A stretch of DNA of 64,000 nt, from the NCBI GenBank assembly GCA_964434425.1, contig CAYSVH010000003.1, positions 186,001 to 250,000 of the forward strand, written 5' to 3'. The DNA is from CALMEC01 sp964434425 (GTDB lineage Bacteria > Actinomycetota > Thermoleophilia > Miltoncostaeales > Miltoncostaeaceae). Numbering within the stretch: the stretch's first letter is position 1; every line of letters starts with the position of its first letter. The translations under genes were made by a program, and so were the position numbers. The notes below the pieces were generated by a model that worked only from the letters and a program-made list of their open reading frames with translations, had not been told where the DNA came from and did no database searches. Of the stretch, positions 1 through 8,602 are shown one piece after another.

Positions 1-807
1 TCGCTGAAGCAGGCCGACGTCGGGATCGCCATGGGTCACAAGGGGACCGAGGCCGCCAAGGAGGCGTCCGAGATGGTCCTCGCCGACGACAACTTCGCGT
101 CGATCGTGGCCGCCGTCTACGAGGGGCGGACCGTCTACGACAACATCCGCAAGGTGATCGCCTGGACACTGCCAACCAATGGCGGGGAGGCACTGGCGAT
201 CACCGCCGCCCTGGCGTTCGGCTGGGTGTTGCCCATGACGCCGGCTCAGATCCTGTGGATCAACATGGTGCTGACGATCACGCTGGGCCTGGCCCTCGCG
301 TTCGAACCCTCCGAGCCCGGGCTGATGCGACGGCCTCCGCGACGACCCGGTGCACCACTGCTGTCGCCCTTCATGCTGTGGCGGGTGGGGTTCGTCTCGC
401 TGCTCTTCGTGGTGGGAGCGTTCGGCGTCTACGCCTACGCCACCCAGATGCGCGACCTCGATGTCGACACCGCCCGAACGCTGGTGGTGAACACCTTCTG
501 CGTCCTTGAGATCTTCTATCTCTTCAGCGTCCGGTGCCTGCACGTGACCCGGTTCTCATGGGAGGGCCTGCGCGGGACGATGGCGGTGATGTACGCGGTT
601 GCGGCCGTGGTGGTCGCCCAGATCGTGTTCACCTACACGCCGTGGTTTCAGACCGTGTTCGACACCCGCCCGATCCGTCTCGTCGATGCTCTCGTGGTGG
701 TGGCGACCGGTGTGGCGCTGATGGCGGTCCTCGAGGTCGAGAAGCGGGTGCTGAAGCGCGTGCCGGCCTTCGAGGAGCTGCGGATGCCGGACGTGACCGG
801 CACGTAG
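1..807 (+). CDS. Cation-transporting P-type ATPase, C-terminal part (5' truncated by window edge)
   Basis: This is the last ~268 residues of a membrane pump that moves cations using ATP. The frame is open at base 1. It begins with LKQADVGIAM, the end of the HAD-type P domain that normally follows the GDGVNDAP hinge motif. Next comes the C-terminal membrane bundle: a helix pair around the PTNGGEAL segment and the ILWINMVL segment, then four more hydrophobic helices to about residue 255. This arrangement is typical of SERCA/Ca2+- or Na+-type (P2) ATPases rather than heavy-metal P1B pumps. The ion cannot be assigned without the missing N-terminal half. It converges on the VIT-type gene; a stem-loop lies between them. 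Confidence 0.9.
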   Translation, partial: SLKQADVGIAMGHKGTEAAKEASEMVLADDNFASIVAAVYEGRTVYDNIRKVIAWTLPTNGGEALAITAALAFGWVLPMTPAQILWINMVLTITLGLALAFEPSEPGLMRRPPRRPGAPLLSPFMLWRVGFVSLLFVVGAFGVYAYATQMRDLDVDTARTLVVNTFCVLEIFYLFSVRCLHVTRFSWEGLRGTMAVMYAVAAVVVAQIVFTYTPWFQTVFDTRPIRLVDALVVVATGVALMAVLEVEKRVLKRVPAFEELRMPDVTGT

Positions 808-826
808 TCCGGCTGGACCACTCGAG

Positions 827-856
827 GGTTGATCCCGCGACCTCGCGGAATCAACC
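827..856. terminator. Stem-loop between convergent genes
   Basis: GGTTGAT (827-833) pairs with ATCAACC (850-856). After one mismatch, CCGCG pairs with CGCGG around an ACCT loop. It sits between two convergent stop codons, so it could end both transcripts. There is no U-tract. It resembles the GTTGATTCCACG..CGCGG start of the intergenic repeats described near galE and at 51.9 kb. Confidence 0.55.
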
Positions 857-858
857 GG

Positions 859-1650
859 CTAACCGACCGCGATACCGACGAGAGATCCCACCGCGTAGGT
901 GAGCGCCATCACCAGGGCGCCGCCCAGAAGATTGCGCCGCACCGCCGGCCGCTTCGGTGCCCCGCCCAGATGCGCGCTCACACCGCCGGTCAGCGCGACT
1001 CCGATGAGGACGGCGACGACCGTCAGGAAGAGCCGCCAGTCGGGCGATGAGAGAAGCATCGCGCAGAGCGGGATGGCCGCACCGGCGATGAAGGCCACGA
1101 ACGACGCGAACGCCGCCTGCCACGGGTTGGTGAGATCGTCCGGATCGAGGTGCAGTTCGGCGTCCAGGTGGGCGGCCAGCGGGTCGTTGGCCGTGAGCTC
1201 CACGGCCACCTGGCGCGCCAGTGCCGGTGACAGGCCCTTCTCCTGGTAGAGGTCGGCGAGCTCGTCCAGCTCCTCGTCGGGCATCTCCGCCTGCTCCCGC
1301 TCCTCCAGCGCGATCAGCGCCCGCTCGGCATCCCGCTGCGTGCTGACCGAGACGTACTCGCCGACCGCCATGGAGAGGGCTCCGGCGAGCGTGCCGGCCA
1401 CGCCGGCGATGAGCAGATTCTCGCGGTCGGCCGTCGCCCCCGCCACACCCACCACGATGCCCGCCGTCGAGACGATGCCGTCGTTCGCGCCGAGGACACC
1501 CGCGCGCAGCCAGTTCAGTCGGCTGCTGGTGCTCTGGCCATGGGGTTCGGGACGCGGAGCGGGTGCTGGAGCGACCGTCGTCATCGGGATGGGTGAATCG
1601 ACGGTGGCGTGGCGCGGTGCACGCCTCCGGCGGTGCGAGAAGGACACCAT
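859..1650 (-). CDS. VIT1/CCC1-family iron/manganese transporter
   Basis: Predicted membrane transporter of the VIT1/CCC1 (Nodulin-21-like) family, which moves Fe2+/Mn2+ out of the cytoplasm or into stores. The family opening is clear: LNWLRAGVLGANDGIVSTAG forms helix 1, followed by GALSMAVGEYVSVSTQRDAE, which carries the conserved metal-path Met/Gly/Glu residues. A charged cytoplasmic segment rich in Glu (EEREQAEMPDEELDELADLY) follows, then three C-terminal helices. That is the five-helix family plan at about the usual length. The start is unsettled: ATG at 1650 has a GAGG four bases upstream, ATG at 1584 would remove a basic N-terminus, and GTG at 1686 overlaps a repeat. Confidence 0.87.
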   Translation of the reverse strand: MVSFSHRRRRAPRHATVDSPIPMTTVAPAPAPRPEPHGQSTSSRLNWLRAGVLGANDGIVSTAGIVVGVAGATADRENLLIAGVAGTLAGALSMAVGEYVSVSTQRDAERALIALEEREQAEMPDEELDELADLYQEKGLSPALARQVAVELTANDPLAAHLDAELHLDPDDLTNPWQAAFASFVAFIAGAAIPLCAMLLSSPDWRLFLTVVAVLIGVALTGGVSAHLGGAPKRPAVRRNLLGGALVMALTYAVGSLVGIAVG

Positions 1651-1663
1651 CCTGCCTCGCGAT

Positions 1664-1697
1664 GCCCGGCGACGCCCCGCATCCACGGGTGACGCGA
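1664..1697 (+). repeat. Core copy of the galE-flanking intergenic repeat
   Basis: The stretch with CGGCGACGCCCCGCATCCAC and then GGGTGACGC matches, over about 28 bases, the core of the two long repeats flanking galE (22957-23119 and 24162-24264). Only the core is present here, in the same orientation as the downstream galE copy. Confidence 0.55.
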
Positions 1698-1716
1698 CGC
1701 CGTCATGGCGTCACCC
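1687..1716 (-). terminator. Terminator hairpin after msrB
   Basis: GGGTGACGC and GCGTCACCC form a perfect 9-bp stem around a 12-base loop that can pair further (GACGC/GCGTC). It lies directly after the msrB stop and overlaps the repeat core just upstream. Confidence 0.6.
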
Positions 1717-1722
1717 CTCCTG

Positions 1723-2130
1723 TCATGATGACGATTCTTCGGGTGCGAAGTCGAGCGACGCCGAGTTGATGCAGTAGCGGAGCCCCGTCGGGTTCGGACC
1801 GTCGGGGAAGACGTGCCCGAGGTGCGCGCCGCAGTTCGCGCAGGTCACCTCGGTGCGCACCATGCCGTGGCTCGTGTCCTCGTGGAGCGTGACCCCGTCG
1901 GTCTCCATCGGCTGGTAGAAGCTGGGCCAGCCGCTGCCCGACTCAAACTTCGTGTCGCTCGAGAAGAGCGGCTCGTCGCACACGATGCAGCGATAGGTGC
2001 CGGCATCGTGGTTGTCCCAGTAGACACCCGTGAACGCACGCTCGGTACCGGCCCGCTGGGTGACGGCGTACTGCTCGGGCGTGAGGCGCTCGCGCAGCTC
2101 GGCTTCCGTGGGGATGCGCTTCTCGGACAT
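1723..2130 (-). CDS. msrB: Peptide-methionine (R)-S-oxide reductase MsrB
   Basis: Cytoplasmic repair enzyme that reduces the R isomer of methionine sulfoxide in proteins. It is 135 residues, the normal single-domain MsrB length. The structural zinc is held by C48/C51 (CIVC) and C97/C100 (CANC). The catalytic cysteine is C120 in GLRYCINSASL, and the family signatures SGSGWPSF and GHVFPDGP are intact. No separate resolving cysteine is visible, so recycling probably uses an external thiol. The ATG follows GGGAGAGACC, a clear ribosome site. It is transcribed alone, divergently from the flavin oxidoreductase. Confidence 0.96.
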   Translation of the reverse strand: MSEKRIPTEAELRERLTPEQYAVTQRAGTERAFTGVYWDNHDAGTYRCIVCDEPLFSSDTKFESGSGWPSFYQPMETDGVTLHEDTSHGMVRTEVTCANCGAHLGHVFPDGPNPTGLRYCINSASLDFAPEESSS

Positions 2131-2338
2131 GGTCTCTCCCTTTCACGTGGCGCCGTCGGGCGACGCTTTCCCCACCGTAGCGCAGGATCCCCGTTAGGAC
2201 GCCTTTAGTTCAGGCTCGCCGGAGCCCGTTGGGGGCACCATCTCGGGCCGCGTGGACCACCCTGCGTCAGAATCCGCGGGCACGCGGTTCGCGGGATGAC
2301 ATATCCGTCGACCGCCACGATCCAATGGAGGCCACGCG

Positions 2339-3454
2339 ATGAAACCACTGGAGATCTCGGCACTCGGCCCCGGGCGGCCGCCGATCGACACGCTGCTCGG
2401 GAACACGCGCCGGCTGGAGGAGGTCGGCTTTGACGCGCTCTGGTACTCGGACCACTTCCTCCACTGGTTCCCGCCGGAGGTGTGGACGCCCGACATCACA
2501 CCGCTTGCGAACATCATGAAGACACCCCACGACTTCATGGACCCGATGATCCTCATGGCCGCGGCCGGGGCCCAGACCGAGCGCATCCGCGTCGGCACCG
2601 CCGTGACGGACGCCATCCGCCGTCATCCGGCCGTCCTCGCGCAGACCTTCCTCACACTGGACCACACCACGAAGGGACGCACGATGCTCGGCATCGGCGT
2701 GGGTGAGGCGGAGAACATCCTGCCGTTCGGCTTTCCCTACGACCGCCAGGCGTCACGTCTCATCGAGGCACTCGAGATCATCCGGCTGCTGTGGTCCACC
2801 AGCGAGCCCGTCGACTTCGACGGCGACTTCTGGTCGCTGGACCAGGCGATCCTCGGCATGGAGCCCTACGGCGACACCCCTCCCGAGATCTGGGTGGCCG
2901 CGCACCGGCCGCGTGTGCTTGGCGCGGCGGGCCGTCTGGCCGACGGATGGATGCCGGTGATCCTCGAGGCGGACGAGTACAGACGGCTCCTCGGCGACCT
3001 GCGCTCGTCGGCGAACGACGCCGGCCGCAACGGCGACGACATCACGGCGGGCATGTTCGTGTGGATCGTGGTCGATGAGGACCACGACGTGGCCGAGCGA
3101 CTCATCGACACGACGCTGATGCGGTTCATCGCGCTCACCGCGCCCGACGAGGAGTACGCCGCCGCCGGCGTCGATCCGCCCACGGGCAGCTGGGGGCTCA
3201 TGAACTACGTGCCCACGCAGTTCACGCGCGAGCAGGGGCTCGCCGCGGCGGCCGCCGTGCCGGAGGATGTGCTGCGCCACTACTTCTTCTGGGGCACCCC
3301 GGACGACATCGTCGAGCGCCTGCGCCCGTTCCGCGAGGCGGGCCTCGAGCACGTCTATCTCGTCAATGTGACGCCGCTGGCCGACCCCTCGAAGGCCGTA
3401 TCGTCCACCCTGCTCACCGACGAAATCATGCGGGGGCTGCGGACGTTCGACTGA
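2339..3454 (+). CDS. LLM-class flavin (FMN/F420)-dependent oxidoreductase
   Basis: TIM-barrel oxidoreductase of the bacterial luciferase/F420-dependent superfamily, 371 residues. Visible features are the N-terminal strand with GFDALWYSDHF, the TERIRVGTAVTD segment and the LGIGVGEAEN loop, which in F420-binding members contacts the cofactor phosphate. The closest resemblance is to the methylene-H4MPT reductase/phthiodiolone-ketoreductase branch, which points to F420 rather than FMN, but this is inferred from overall similarity. The substrate is unknown. The ATG at 2339 is preceded by TGGAGG. It is a single-gene unit, convergent with the following gene. Confidence 0.87.
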   Translation: MKPLEISALGPGRPPIDTLLGNTRRLEEVGFDALWYSDHFLHWFPPEVWTPDITPLANIMKTPHDFMDPMILMAAAGAQTERIRVGTAVTDAIRRHPAVLAQTFLTLDHTTKGRTMLGIGVGEAENILPFGFPYDRQASRLIEALEIIRLLWSTSEPVDFDGDFWSLDQAILGMEPYGDTPPEIWVAAHRPRVLGAAGRLADGWMPVILEADEYRRLLGDLRSSANDAGRNGDDITAGMFVWIVVDEDHDVAERLIDTTLMRFIALTAPDEEYAAAGVDPPTGSWGLMNYVPTQFTREQGLAAAAAVPEDVLRHYFFWGTPDDIVERLRPFREAGLEHVYLVNVTPLADPSKAVSSTLLTDEIMRGLRTFD

Positions 3455-3463
3455 CCACTGTGG

Positions 3464-4741
3464 TCAGGCCCTCCGCTCGGGGTGCCAAGTCGCCATGTGG
3501 TCACGGTGGCGGTCGGTGAGCGGCTCGCCGGCGTAGAAACGGTCGTAGAAGTCGACGTCGACGTGGTGCGCCTGGAAGACCAGGCGTACGAACATCGGAT
3601 CGATGAACGCCGGGAAGCGCCCGTACGTCTCGTTCACGTACGTGCAGAACGCGGTGACGATCTCGATCGTCTCGTCGGTGGGATACGGGCGCGCCCGCAT
3701 CACATCGCCGGCCTGCGCGAACGCCGACGGCTTGTCGGACGCCTCGGACCACCCGTCCAGGTAGCGCTGTACCGCGGCCGCCATGTCGGGGACATACGGC
3801 GGGCAGAGCGCCTCCAGATGTCCGTCCAGGCCCACCGGTACGGGCTTCACCGCGTGCCGCGGCGTGTGCTCGGGTGTGACGAAGCGGAAACCGAACCCGG
3901 CGTGCGCGGGATCGATGCCGAGAAGGTGGTGCGGAAGGAACCCGGTGAACGTCCACCCGCCGAGACCCAGTGCCTGCGCCGCGAGGGTCATGTTCTGGCA
4001 GATGAACGCACCTTCCACGTTGAGGCTGGTGAGCACGCGCTGCTCGAGGTCCATGAGCGACAGCTCCACGGCCCCCAGCCGGCCCCGTTCGATCCACGGG
4101 TCCAGGCCGCAGCTCCGACCGCCCGAGAGTTCGTCCACGATCGAGAACCGGTTGATCTCGTCGAAGTAGATGAAGAGCAGCGTCATGTACTCGACGGTGG
4201 TGTCGGTGACCGGGACGAACAGGGTGCTGCCCGCCTGGTTGGCGTTCCACGCATTGAAGCCGAAGAGCCCGGGCTCACCACGCGGCAGGTCGGCACGCCC
4301 CTCACCCAGCCGGACGGTCGCGTCACGGAACCGCTGCGCCAGAGCCTCGCCGACCCGGTCGCGCGTCCCCTCGATGGCGCGCACCTCGGACGAGGTGGCG
4401 TCCTTCAGGCGCGTGAGGAACGTGCCCCGGTCATTGGTGAAGATGAGCTCGGTGGAGTGCGAGTTGCACGATGACGGCCAGGAGCGCCCCTGGAACCCGT
4501 GCATCCAGGCGATGCCGTCGGTGGGCAGGTCGCTGAGCGCAAGCCCGGTGACCCCGGTGCCCAGCCAGACGAGGAACGCCTCCTCCAACTCGCCCAACGG
4601 CACGGGCGCGTGCGGCGACTGATAGGCGAGCGGCCCGTCGAGAACCCGCATCCCCAGCCCCACGCGACGTGAGCGGCGGCTGAAGACGGTCTCGGCGAGC
4701 GGAACGTCGAGGGCGTCGAGGAAGGGGGTCAGATCGTCCAA
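3464..4741 (-). CDS. Uncharacterised protein with nitroreductase-like features
   Basis: A 425-residue soluble protein that I do not recognise as a named family. Two stretches recall the FMN-binding nitroreductase/SagB fold: RRSRR near residue 22, and a late helix with GAFICQNMTLAAQALGLGGW, the position where nitroreductases carry AAQNhhLAAxxLGLG. The protein is about twice nitroreductase length, so it could be a tandem or expanded fold; that is inference. The start is TTG, supported by an AAAGGAG site five bases upstream. It is monocistronic and convergent with the LLM oxidoreductase. Confidence 0.6.
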   Translation of the reverse strand: MDDLTPFLDALDVPLAETVFSRRSRRVGLGMRVLDGPLAYQSPHAPVPLGELEEAFLVWLGTGVTGLALSDLPTDGIAWMHGFQGRSWPSSCNSHSTELIFTNDRGTFLTRLKDATSSEVRAIEGTRDRVGEALAQRFRDATVRLGEGRADLPRGEPGLFGFNAWNANQAGSTLFVPVTDTTVEYMTLLFIYFDEINRFSIVDELSGGRSCGLDPWIERGRLGAVELSLMDLEQRVLTSLNVEGAFICQNMTLAAQALGLGGWTFTGFLPHHLLGIDPAHAGFGFRFVTPEHTPRHAVKPVPVGLDGHLEALCPPYVPDMAAAVQRYLDGWSEASDKPSAFAQAGDVMRARPYPTDETIEIVTAFCTYVNETYGRFPAFIDPMFVRLVFQAHHVDVDFYDRFYAGEPLTDRHRDHMATWHPERRA

Positions 4742-4951
4742 GGGGGCTCCTTTCCCCGCAACCTTCGCAGACCGCCGGGATGGTGTTCGTCCTGCAGGAC
4801 GCGCGGCGCCTTTGGATCGGGCGCTGGACCGGGAAGGCGATCCGCATGAGGTGCTTCCTGGTCCGCGTCCGCCGCGTCCACGATCGTCGGCTCACGACAT
4901 CAGCGGTCGGCGAACGTGACACGCCCCCAGAGAAGAATCCGCAGGCGTTCC

Positions 4952-5728
4952 TCACCCGCGGGCGACGGCGGCAGCCAGAAACCGCGGCCAGGTGGCCACG
5001 TCATCGCCGGTGTACGCCACCACAAGCTCTGCGTTCGGTAGCAGGGACACCAGTGCCTCGGCTGTCGACAGGGGGTGGGCCGGGTCATCGATCCAGGCGA
5101 GCACAGTGGTGGGCATGCGGAGCCCGGCGATCTGCGAGGGATCCGGCAGATCGCTCGCGGCGGCTCCGCGGAACACCGCCGGCAGGATGCGCTCCGCCAC
5201 CTCCGGCCAGGGTTCGGGGTGCCCCACGGTGGCGGGTGGCCGGGGGCTGTCGGCGTTCGCCCGAACCCATGCACCGAGATCGTGCTCTTCGATGAACCCC
5301 GCCGCCTTCGCGTACTCCTCGGCCTGCGTGACACGCGTGTCCCACGCGGTGGGAGGCAGAAGCAGCGTCAGTCCGGAGAACCGAGCCGGGTCCCGGACCG
5401 CCGCGTGCAGCAGCGTGCCCGTGCCCATCGATGGCCCGACGCCGTGCACCCGCTCACCGGGGAAGTAGTGGTCGAGCAGATACAGCAGGTCGTCGGCGAG
5501 CGCCTGCCAGGTGTAGTCGGAGGCGACCGCCTCGCCCGAGGAGTGGCCGTGCCCGCGCGCGTCGTAGCGGAGCAGGCGCGTACCGCTGAGGCCGCGTCCG
5601 AGATCGAGGTCGAGCAGGCGGTCCCGGTACCGGCTCGAGGTGAGGCCGTGCAACTGCACGACGGGGTGGCCACCCTCATCGGACAGATCGGTCTCGATCG
5701 CAGCTCTCGGGATGTGGAACGTGGACAT
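4952..5728 (-). CDS. Alpha/beta-hydrolase fold protein
   Basis: 258-residue hydrolase-fold protein. It shows the oxyanion strand VVQLHGLTSSR, the DARGHGHS turn that follows strand beta4, and a nucleophile elbow GPSMG holding the probable catalytic serine. The usual acid could come from WIDDPAHPL. The C-terminal position that normally carries the catalytic histidine (a GHxxxxE/P turn) reads YTGDDVATWP, with no histidine nearby. The protein may therefore be a weak or non-hydrolytic member, or use another residue. Substrate unknown. Confidence 0.8.
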   Translation of the reverse strand: MSTFHIPRAAIETDLSDEGGHPVVQLHGLTSSRYRDRLLDLDLGRGLSGTRLLRYDARGHGHSSGEAVASDYTWQALADDLLYLLDHYFPGERVHGVGPSMGTGTLLHAAVRDPARFSGLTLLLPPTAWDTRVTQAEEYAKAAGFIEEHDLGAWVRANADSPRPPATVGHPEPWPEVAERILPAVFRGAAASDLPDPSQIAGLRMPTTVLAWIDDPAHPLSTAEALVSLLPNAELVVAYTGDDVATWPRFLAAAVARG

Positions 5729-5864
5729 TGGACGATATTCCTCTCCGCGGGAGAGACTAGGCCGCGGAAAGGGTCGCGGCGGGTATCCATGAGTCGAAGA
5801 ATCCTGCGGTAAGACTCGCCAGACCGACAGAGAACCACCGATTCGGTGGAACTAGGGTGCCACC

Positions 5865-7163
5865 ATGCGGCTAACCAATGTTGCGCATCTGCGTCTGCCG
5901 TTCGGCCGGCTCATGGGCTACGACGTCTCCGTGTCACGCCCGGGAGACCCACTGCCCGTGTCCTTCGATCAGCGGCGACATGTCGGCGTGGGCGATCGCG
6001 CAGGGTCCTGGATGGCGCTGTCGTTCAAGCTGCGCGAAACCGTGCCGCGCGAGCACCTGGAGCGTGCGTGGCTGAGCGTCGTCGCGTGCCACGGCACGCT
6101 GCGCTCGGTGTTCGTACGAGGAGACGGGATCACGAGCGAGCTCGGGGAGATCGAGCTACGCGAGGTGCGGGTGTCGCGGGGCGCGTGGGTGGAGCACCCG
6201 ATCGCACCTGGGCAGGCCGTGAACGATGCGGTGCGCGAGGTCCTGGATCGTTACTGCTCACCCTTCGACCGCCCCTCGCACCGCATGTGCATACTCGAGA
6301 CGGCCGATGGCCCGACGATCGTGTTCGGAGCCGATCACTCCCACGTGGACCTGTGGTCGATGCTGGTGATCGCGCGCGACTTCCTGGGGTCACTCGCGGC
6401 GGTGACCGACGGGCGAGAGCCCGAGCTGCTGCCCGCGCCCGCGTTCGCGGAACACACCCTCGCGCTGCAGCGCCGCCCCGCAGCGCCCGACGAGGTGCGC
6501 CGGCGCTGGATGGAGATCATTGAGGCGGGCGGGGGCGTCATGCCGCAGTTCCCGTTGCCGCTGGGCGAGCCGGGGCCGCAGGCGGAGCGCGTCGAGGTGC
6601 GTGACGTCTTCGGTGTGGAGAGCAGCGCCGTGTTCGAGGCGGCGGCGCGGACGGCGGGGGTATCGACGCTGACGCTCGCGGTGTCGGCCATGACCGCCGT
6701 CACCCAGGAGATGGCCACCGTACCGCTCCGCGCGATCTTCCCCGTGCACAGCCGCTACGAGGAAGCCTGGCACAACTCGGTGGGCTGGTTCATCACGAAC
6801 TCGGTGCTGGAGTCGGCGGATCCGGATCCCGCGGCGTGTGCCGCGGCGGTGAAGGAGGCCGTGCGCCTGGGATCCTGGCCCCTCGCACCGCTCCTCGAAC
6901 CCTGGGGCGGCATGCCCGAGTCGCCCGGGATGTTCGCGATCTCGTGGTTGGACCTGCGGCGGCTTCCGGTGCGCATCGACGCCGTCGAGCTGGAGGCGCA
7001 GTACGTGGGAGCGACGATACGCACCGACGGCGTGATGCTGTGGTTCGTTCTCGACGAGCAGGGATTGCACCTGCGCTGCCGCTACCCGGACACGCTCGAC
7101 GCGCGTCGGAGCGTGGGCGGCTGGCTGGACGCGCTCGTGGCCCGTATGCGCAACCACACGTAG
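5865..7163 (+). CDS. Stand-alone condensation-domain (acyltransferase-like) protein
   Basis: 432-residue protein with the two-lobed chloramphenicol-acetyltransferase-like fold of NRPS condensation domains, PapA-type acyltransferases and wax-ester synthases. The active-site motif is a variant, DHSHVDLWS around residues 157-165: the catalytic H158 and structural D162 of HHxxxDG are kept, but the first His is Asp and the Gly is Leu. The C-terminal lobe has a plausible floor loop. No adenylation or carrier domain lies nearby, so it more likely makes a lipid or small-molecule ester or amide than part of an NRPS line. Acceptor and donor are unknown. Confidence 0.75.
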   Translation: MRLTNVAHLRLPFGRLMGYDVSVSRPGDPLPVSFDQRRHVGVGDRAGSWMALSFKLRETVPREHLERAWLSVVACHGTLRSVFVRGDGITSELGEIELREVRVSRGAWVEHPIAPGQAVNDAVREVLDRYCSPFDRPSHRMCILETADGPTIVFGADHSHVDLWSMLVIARDFLGSLAAVTDGREPELLPAPAFAEHTLALQRRPAAPDEVRRRWMEIIEAGGGVMPQFPLPLGEPGPQAERVEVRDVFGVESSAVFEAAARTAGVSTLTLAVSAMTAVTQEMATVPLRAIFPVHSRYEEAWHNSVGWFITNSVLESADPDPAACAAAVKEAVRLGSWPLAPLLEPWGGMPESPGMFAISWLDLRRLPVRIDAVELEAQYVGATIRTDGVMLWFVLDEQGLHLRCRYPDTLDARRSVGGWLDALVARMRNHT

Positions 7164-7324
7164 TTCGTGGAGGCACCGGGCGCCCCTGGGGACCGCATCG
7201 ACCCGCAGGGATCATCGTGGTCCCGGATGCCGGCGACCCCATAATCGTCCTATCGCCGAGATACCCGACGGTCATCGTGTCTCGGGATCGACGATGCGAC
7301 CCGAGCCGAACCGCTACGAAGCGG

Positions 7325-8596
7325 TCAGTCGGCCTCGAGCGGCTCGATCACCGCGGGTGCACCGTATCCGTGGAGCACATCGGGGACGGCGACCGAGCCG
7401 TCCTCGCGCTGGTGGGTCTCGAGGATCGCGATCATCGTCCGGCCCAGTGCGGTGGCCGTACCGTTGAGCGTGTGCACCGGGACGGTGTTCCTGCCATCAC
7501 GGAAGCGCGCCCTCAGCCGGCGGGCCTGATAGTCGGTGCAGTTCGAACCCGACGTGACCTCGCGGTAGCGTCCCTGCCCGGCCATCCACGCCTCGCAGTC
7601 GAACTTGCGGGCCGCCGACGCGCCCAGGTCTCCGACGGCGACGTCGATGACGCGGTACGAGAGGTGGAACTCCTGGAGGATCCGCTCCTGGAGGGAGAGG
7701 ATGAACTCGTGCTCCTCCGACGACCGGTCGGGGTGGCAGAACGAGAACATCTCGATCTTGTCGAACTGATGCACGCGGAACATGCCGCGTGTGTCCTTGC
7801 CCGCGGCACCGGCCTCGCGGCGGAAGCACGACGACATCCCCACATAGCGCAGGGGGAGGTCCTCCACGTCCAGGATCTCCTCCTGGTGGAGCGCGGCCAG
7901 GGGCACCTCGGAGGTACCCACGAGATAGAGGTCGTCGGCCGCCGTCTCGTAGATGGAGGCGCGGTCGGTCGGGAAGAAGCCCGTTCCGTACATGGCCTCT
8001 TCACGGACCAGCACGGGAGGGATGACAGGCGTGAAGCCCTCGCCCTCGAGCATGTCGATCACGTAGGAGGTGATGGCCATCTGCAGACGGACCATGGGCC
8101 CGAGCAGGTAGACGAAGCGGGCGCCCGACGTGCGGGCGGCACGCTCGAGGTCGATGCCGCCGGACGCGGTGCCCAGATCGACGTGGTCGCGCGGGGTAAA
8201 GGCGAACTCGGGGATCCCGCCGACGGTGCGGATCAGGGCGAAGTCCTCCTCGCCGCCGTCGGGTGCCGCGTCCTCCGCGAGGTTGGGGAGCCCGAGCAGG
8301 ATGCCGTCACGCTCCTGCTCGACGGCGCGCAGGGCGTCCTCGTCGGCCTTCAGACGTTCGCCCAGTTCGCGGGCGGCGGCCTCAGCGGCGGACGCATCCT
8401 CGCCTGCCTTCTTGGCGGCGCCGATGGCCTTGGCGGCCGTGGTGCGCTCAGCGCGGGTCGTCTCGACCGTCGTGCGCAGGGCACGGGCACGCTCGTCCAG
8501 TGCGAGCAGTTCATCGAGCCCGGCCTCCGCGCCGCGCCGGGCCAGCCCCGCGCGAACACGGTCGGGCTCAGCCCGTATCAGACGAAGATCGAGCAG
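7325..8596 (-). CDS. serS: Serine--tRNA ligase (probable CTG start)
   Basis: Class II aminoacyl-tRNA synthetase that charges tRNA-Ser with serine. The C-terminal core is complete: FRREAGAAGKDTRGMFRVHQ (motif 2) and GRTMIAILE (motif 3). An N-terminal coiled-coil arm rich in Ala/Arg/Glu precedes it. The reading frame extends upstream of the first ATG (8095) to LLDLRLIRAEPDRVRAGL, which matches the conserved SerRS start MLDLRLIR. Between the in-frame TGA at 8605-8603 and that point there is no ATG, GTG or TTG; the codon at the Met position is CTG (8596-8594). That gives 423 residues, the normal length. It starts six bases after the STAS gene stop, so translation is probably coupled. Confidence 0.93.
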   Translation of the reverse strand: MLDLRLIRAEPDRVRAGLARRGAEAGLDELLALDERARALRTTVETTRAERTTAAKAIGAAKKAGEDASAAEAAARELGERLKADEDALRAVEQERDGILLGLPNLAEDAAPDGGEEDFALIRTVGGIPEFAFTPRDHVDLGTASGGIDLERAARTSGARFVYLLGPMVRLQMAITSYVIDMLEGEGFTPVIPPVLVREEAMYGTGFFPTDRASIYETAADDLYLVGTSEVPLAALHQEEILDVEDLPLRYVGMSSCFRREAGAAGKDTRGMFRVHQFDKIEMFSFCHPDRSSEEHEFILSLQERILQEFHLSYRVIDVAVGDLGASAARKFDCEAWMAGQGRYREVTSGSNCTDYQARRLRARFRDGRNTVPVHTLNGTATALGRTMIAILETHQREDGSVAVPDVLHGYGAPAVIEPLEAD

Positions 8597-8602
8597 CTTC
8601 GG

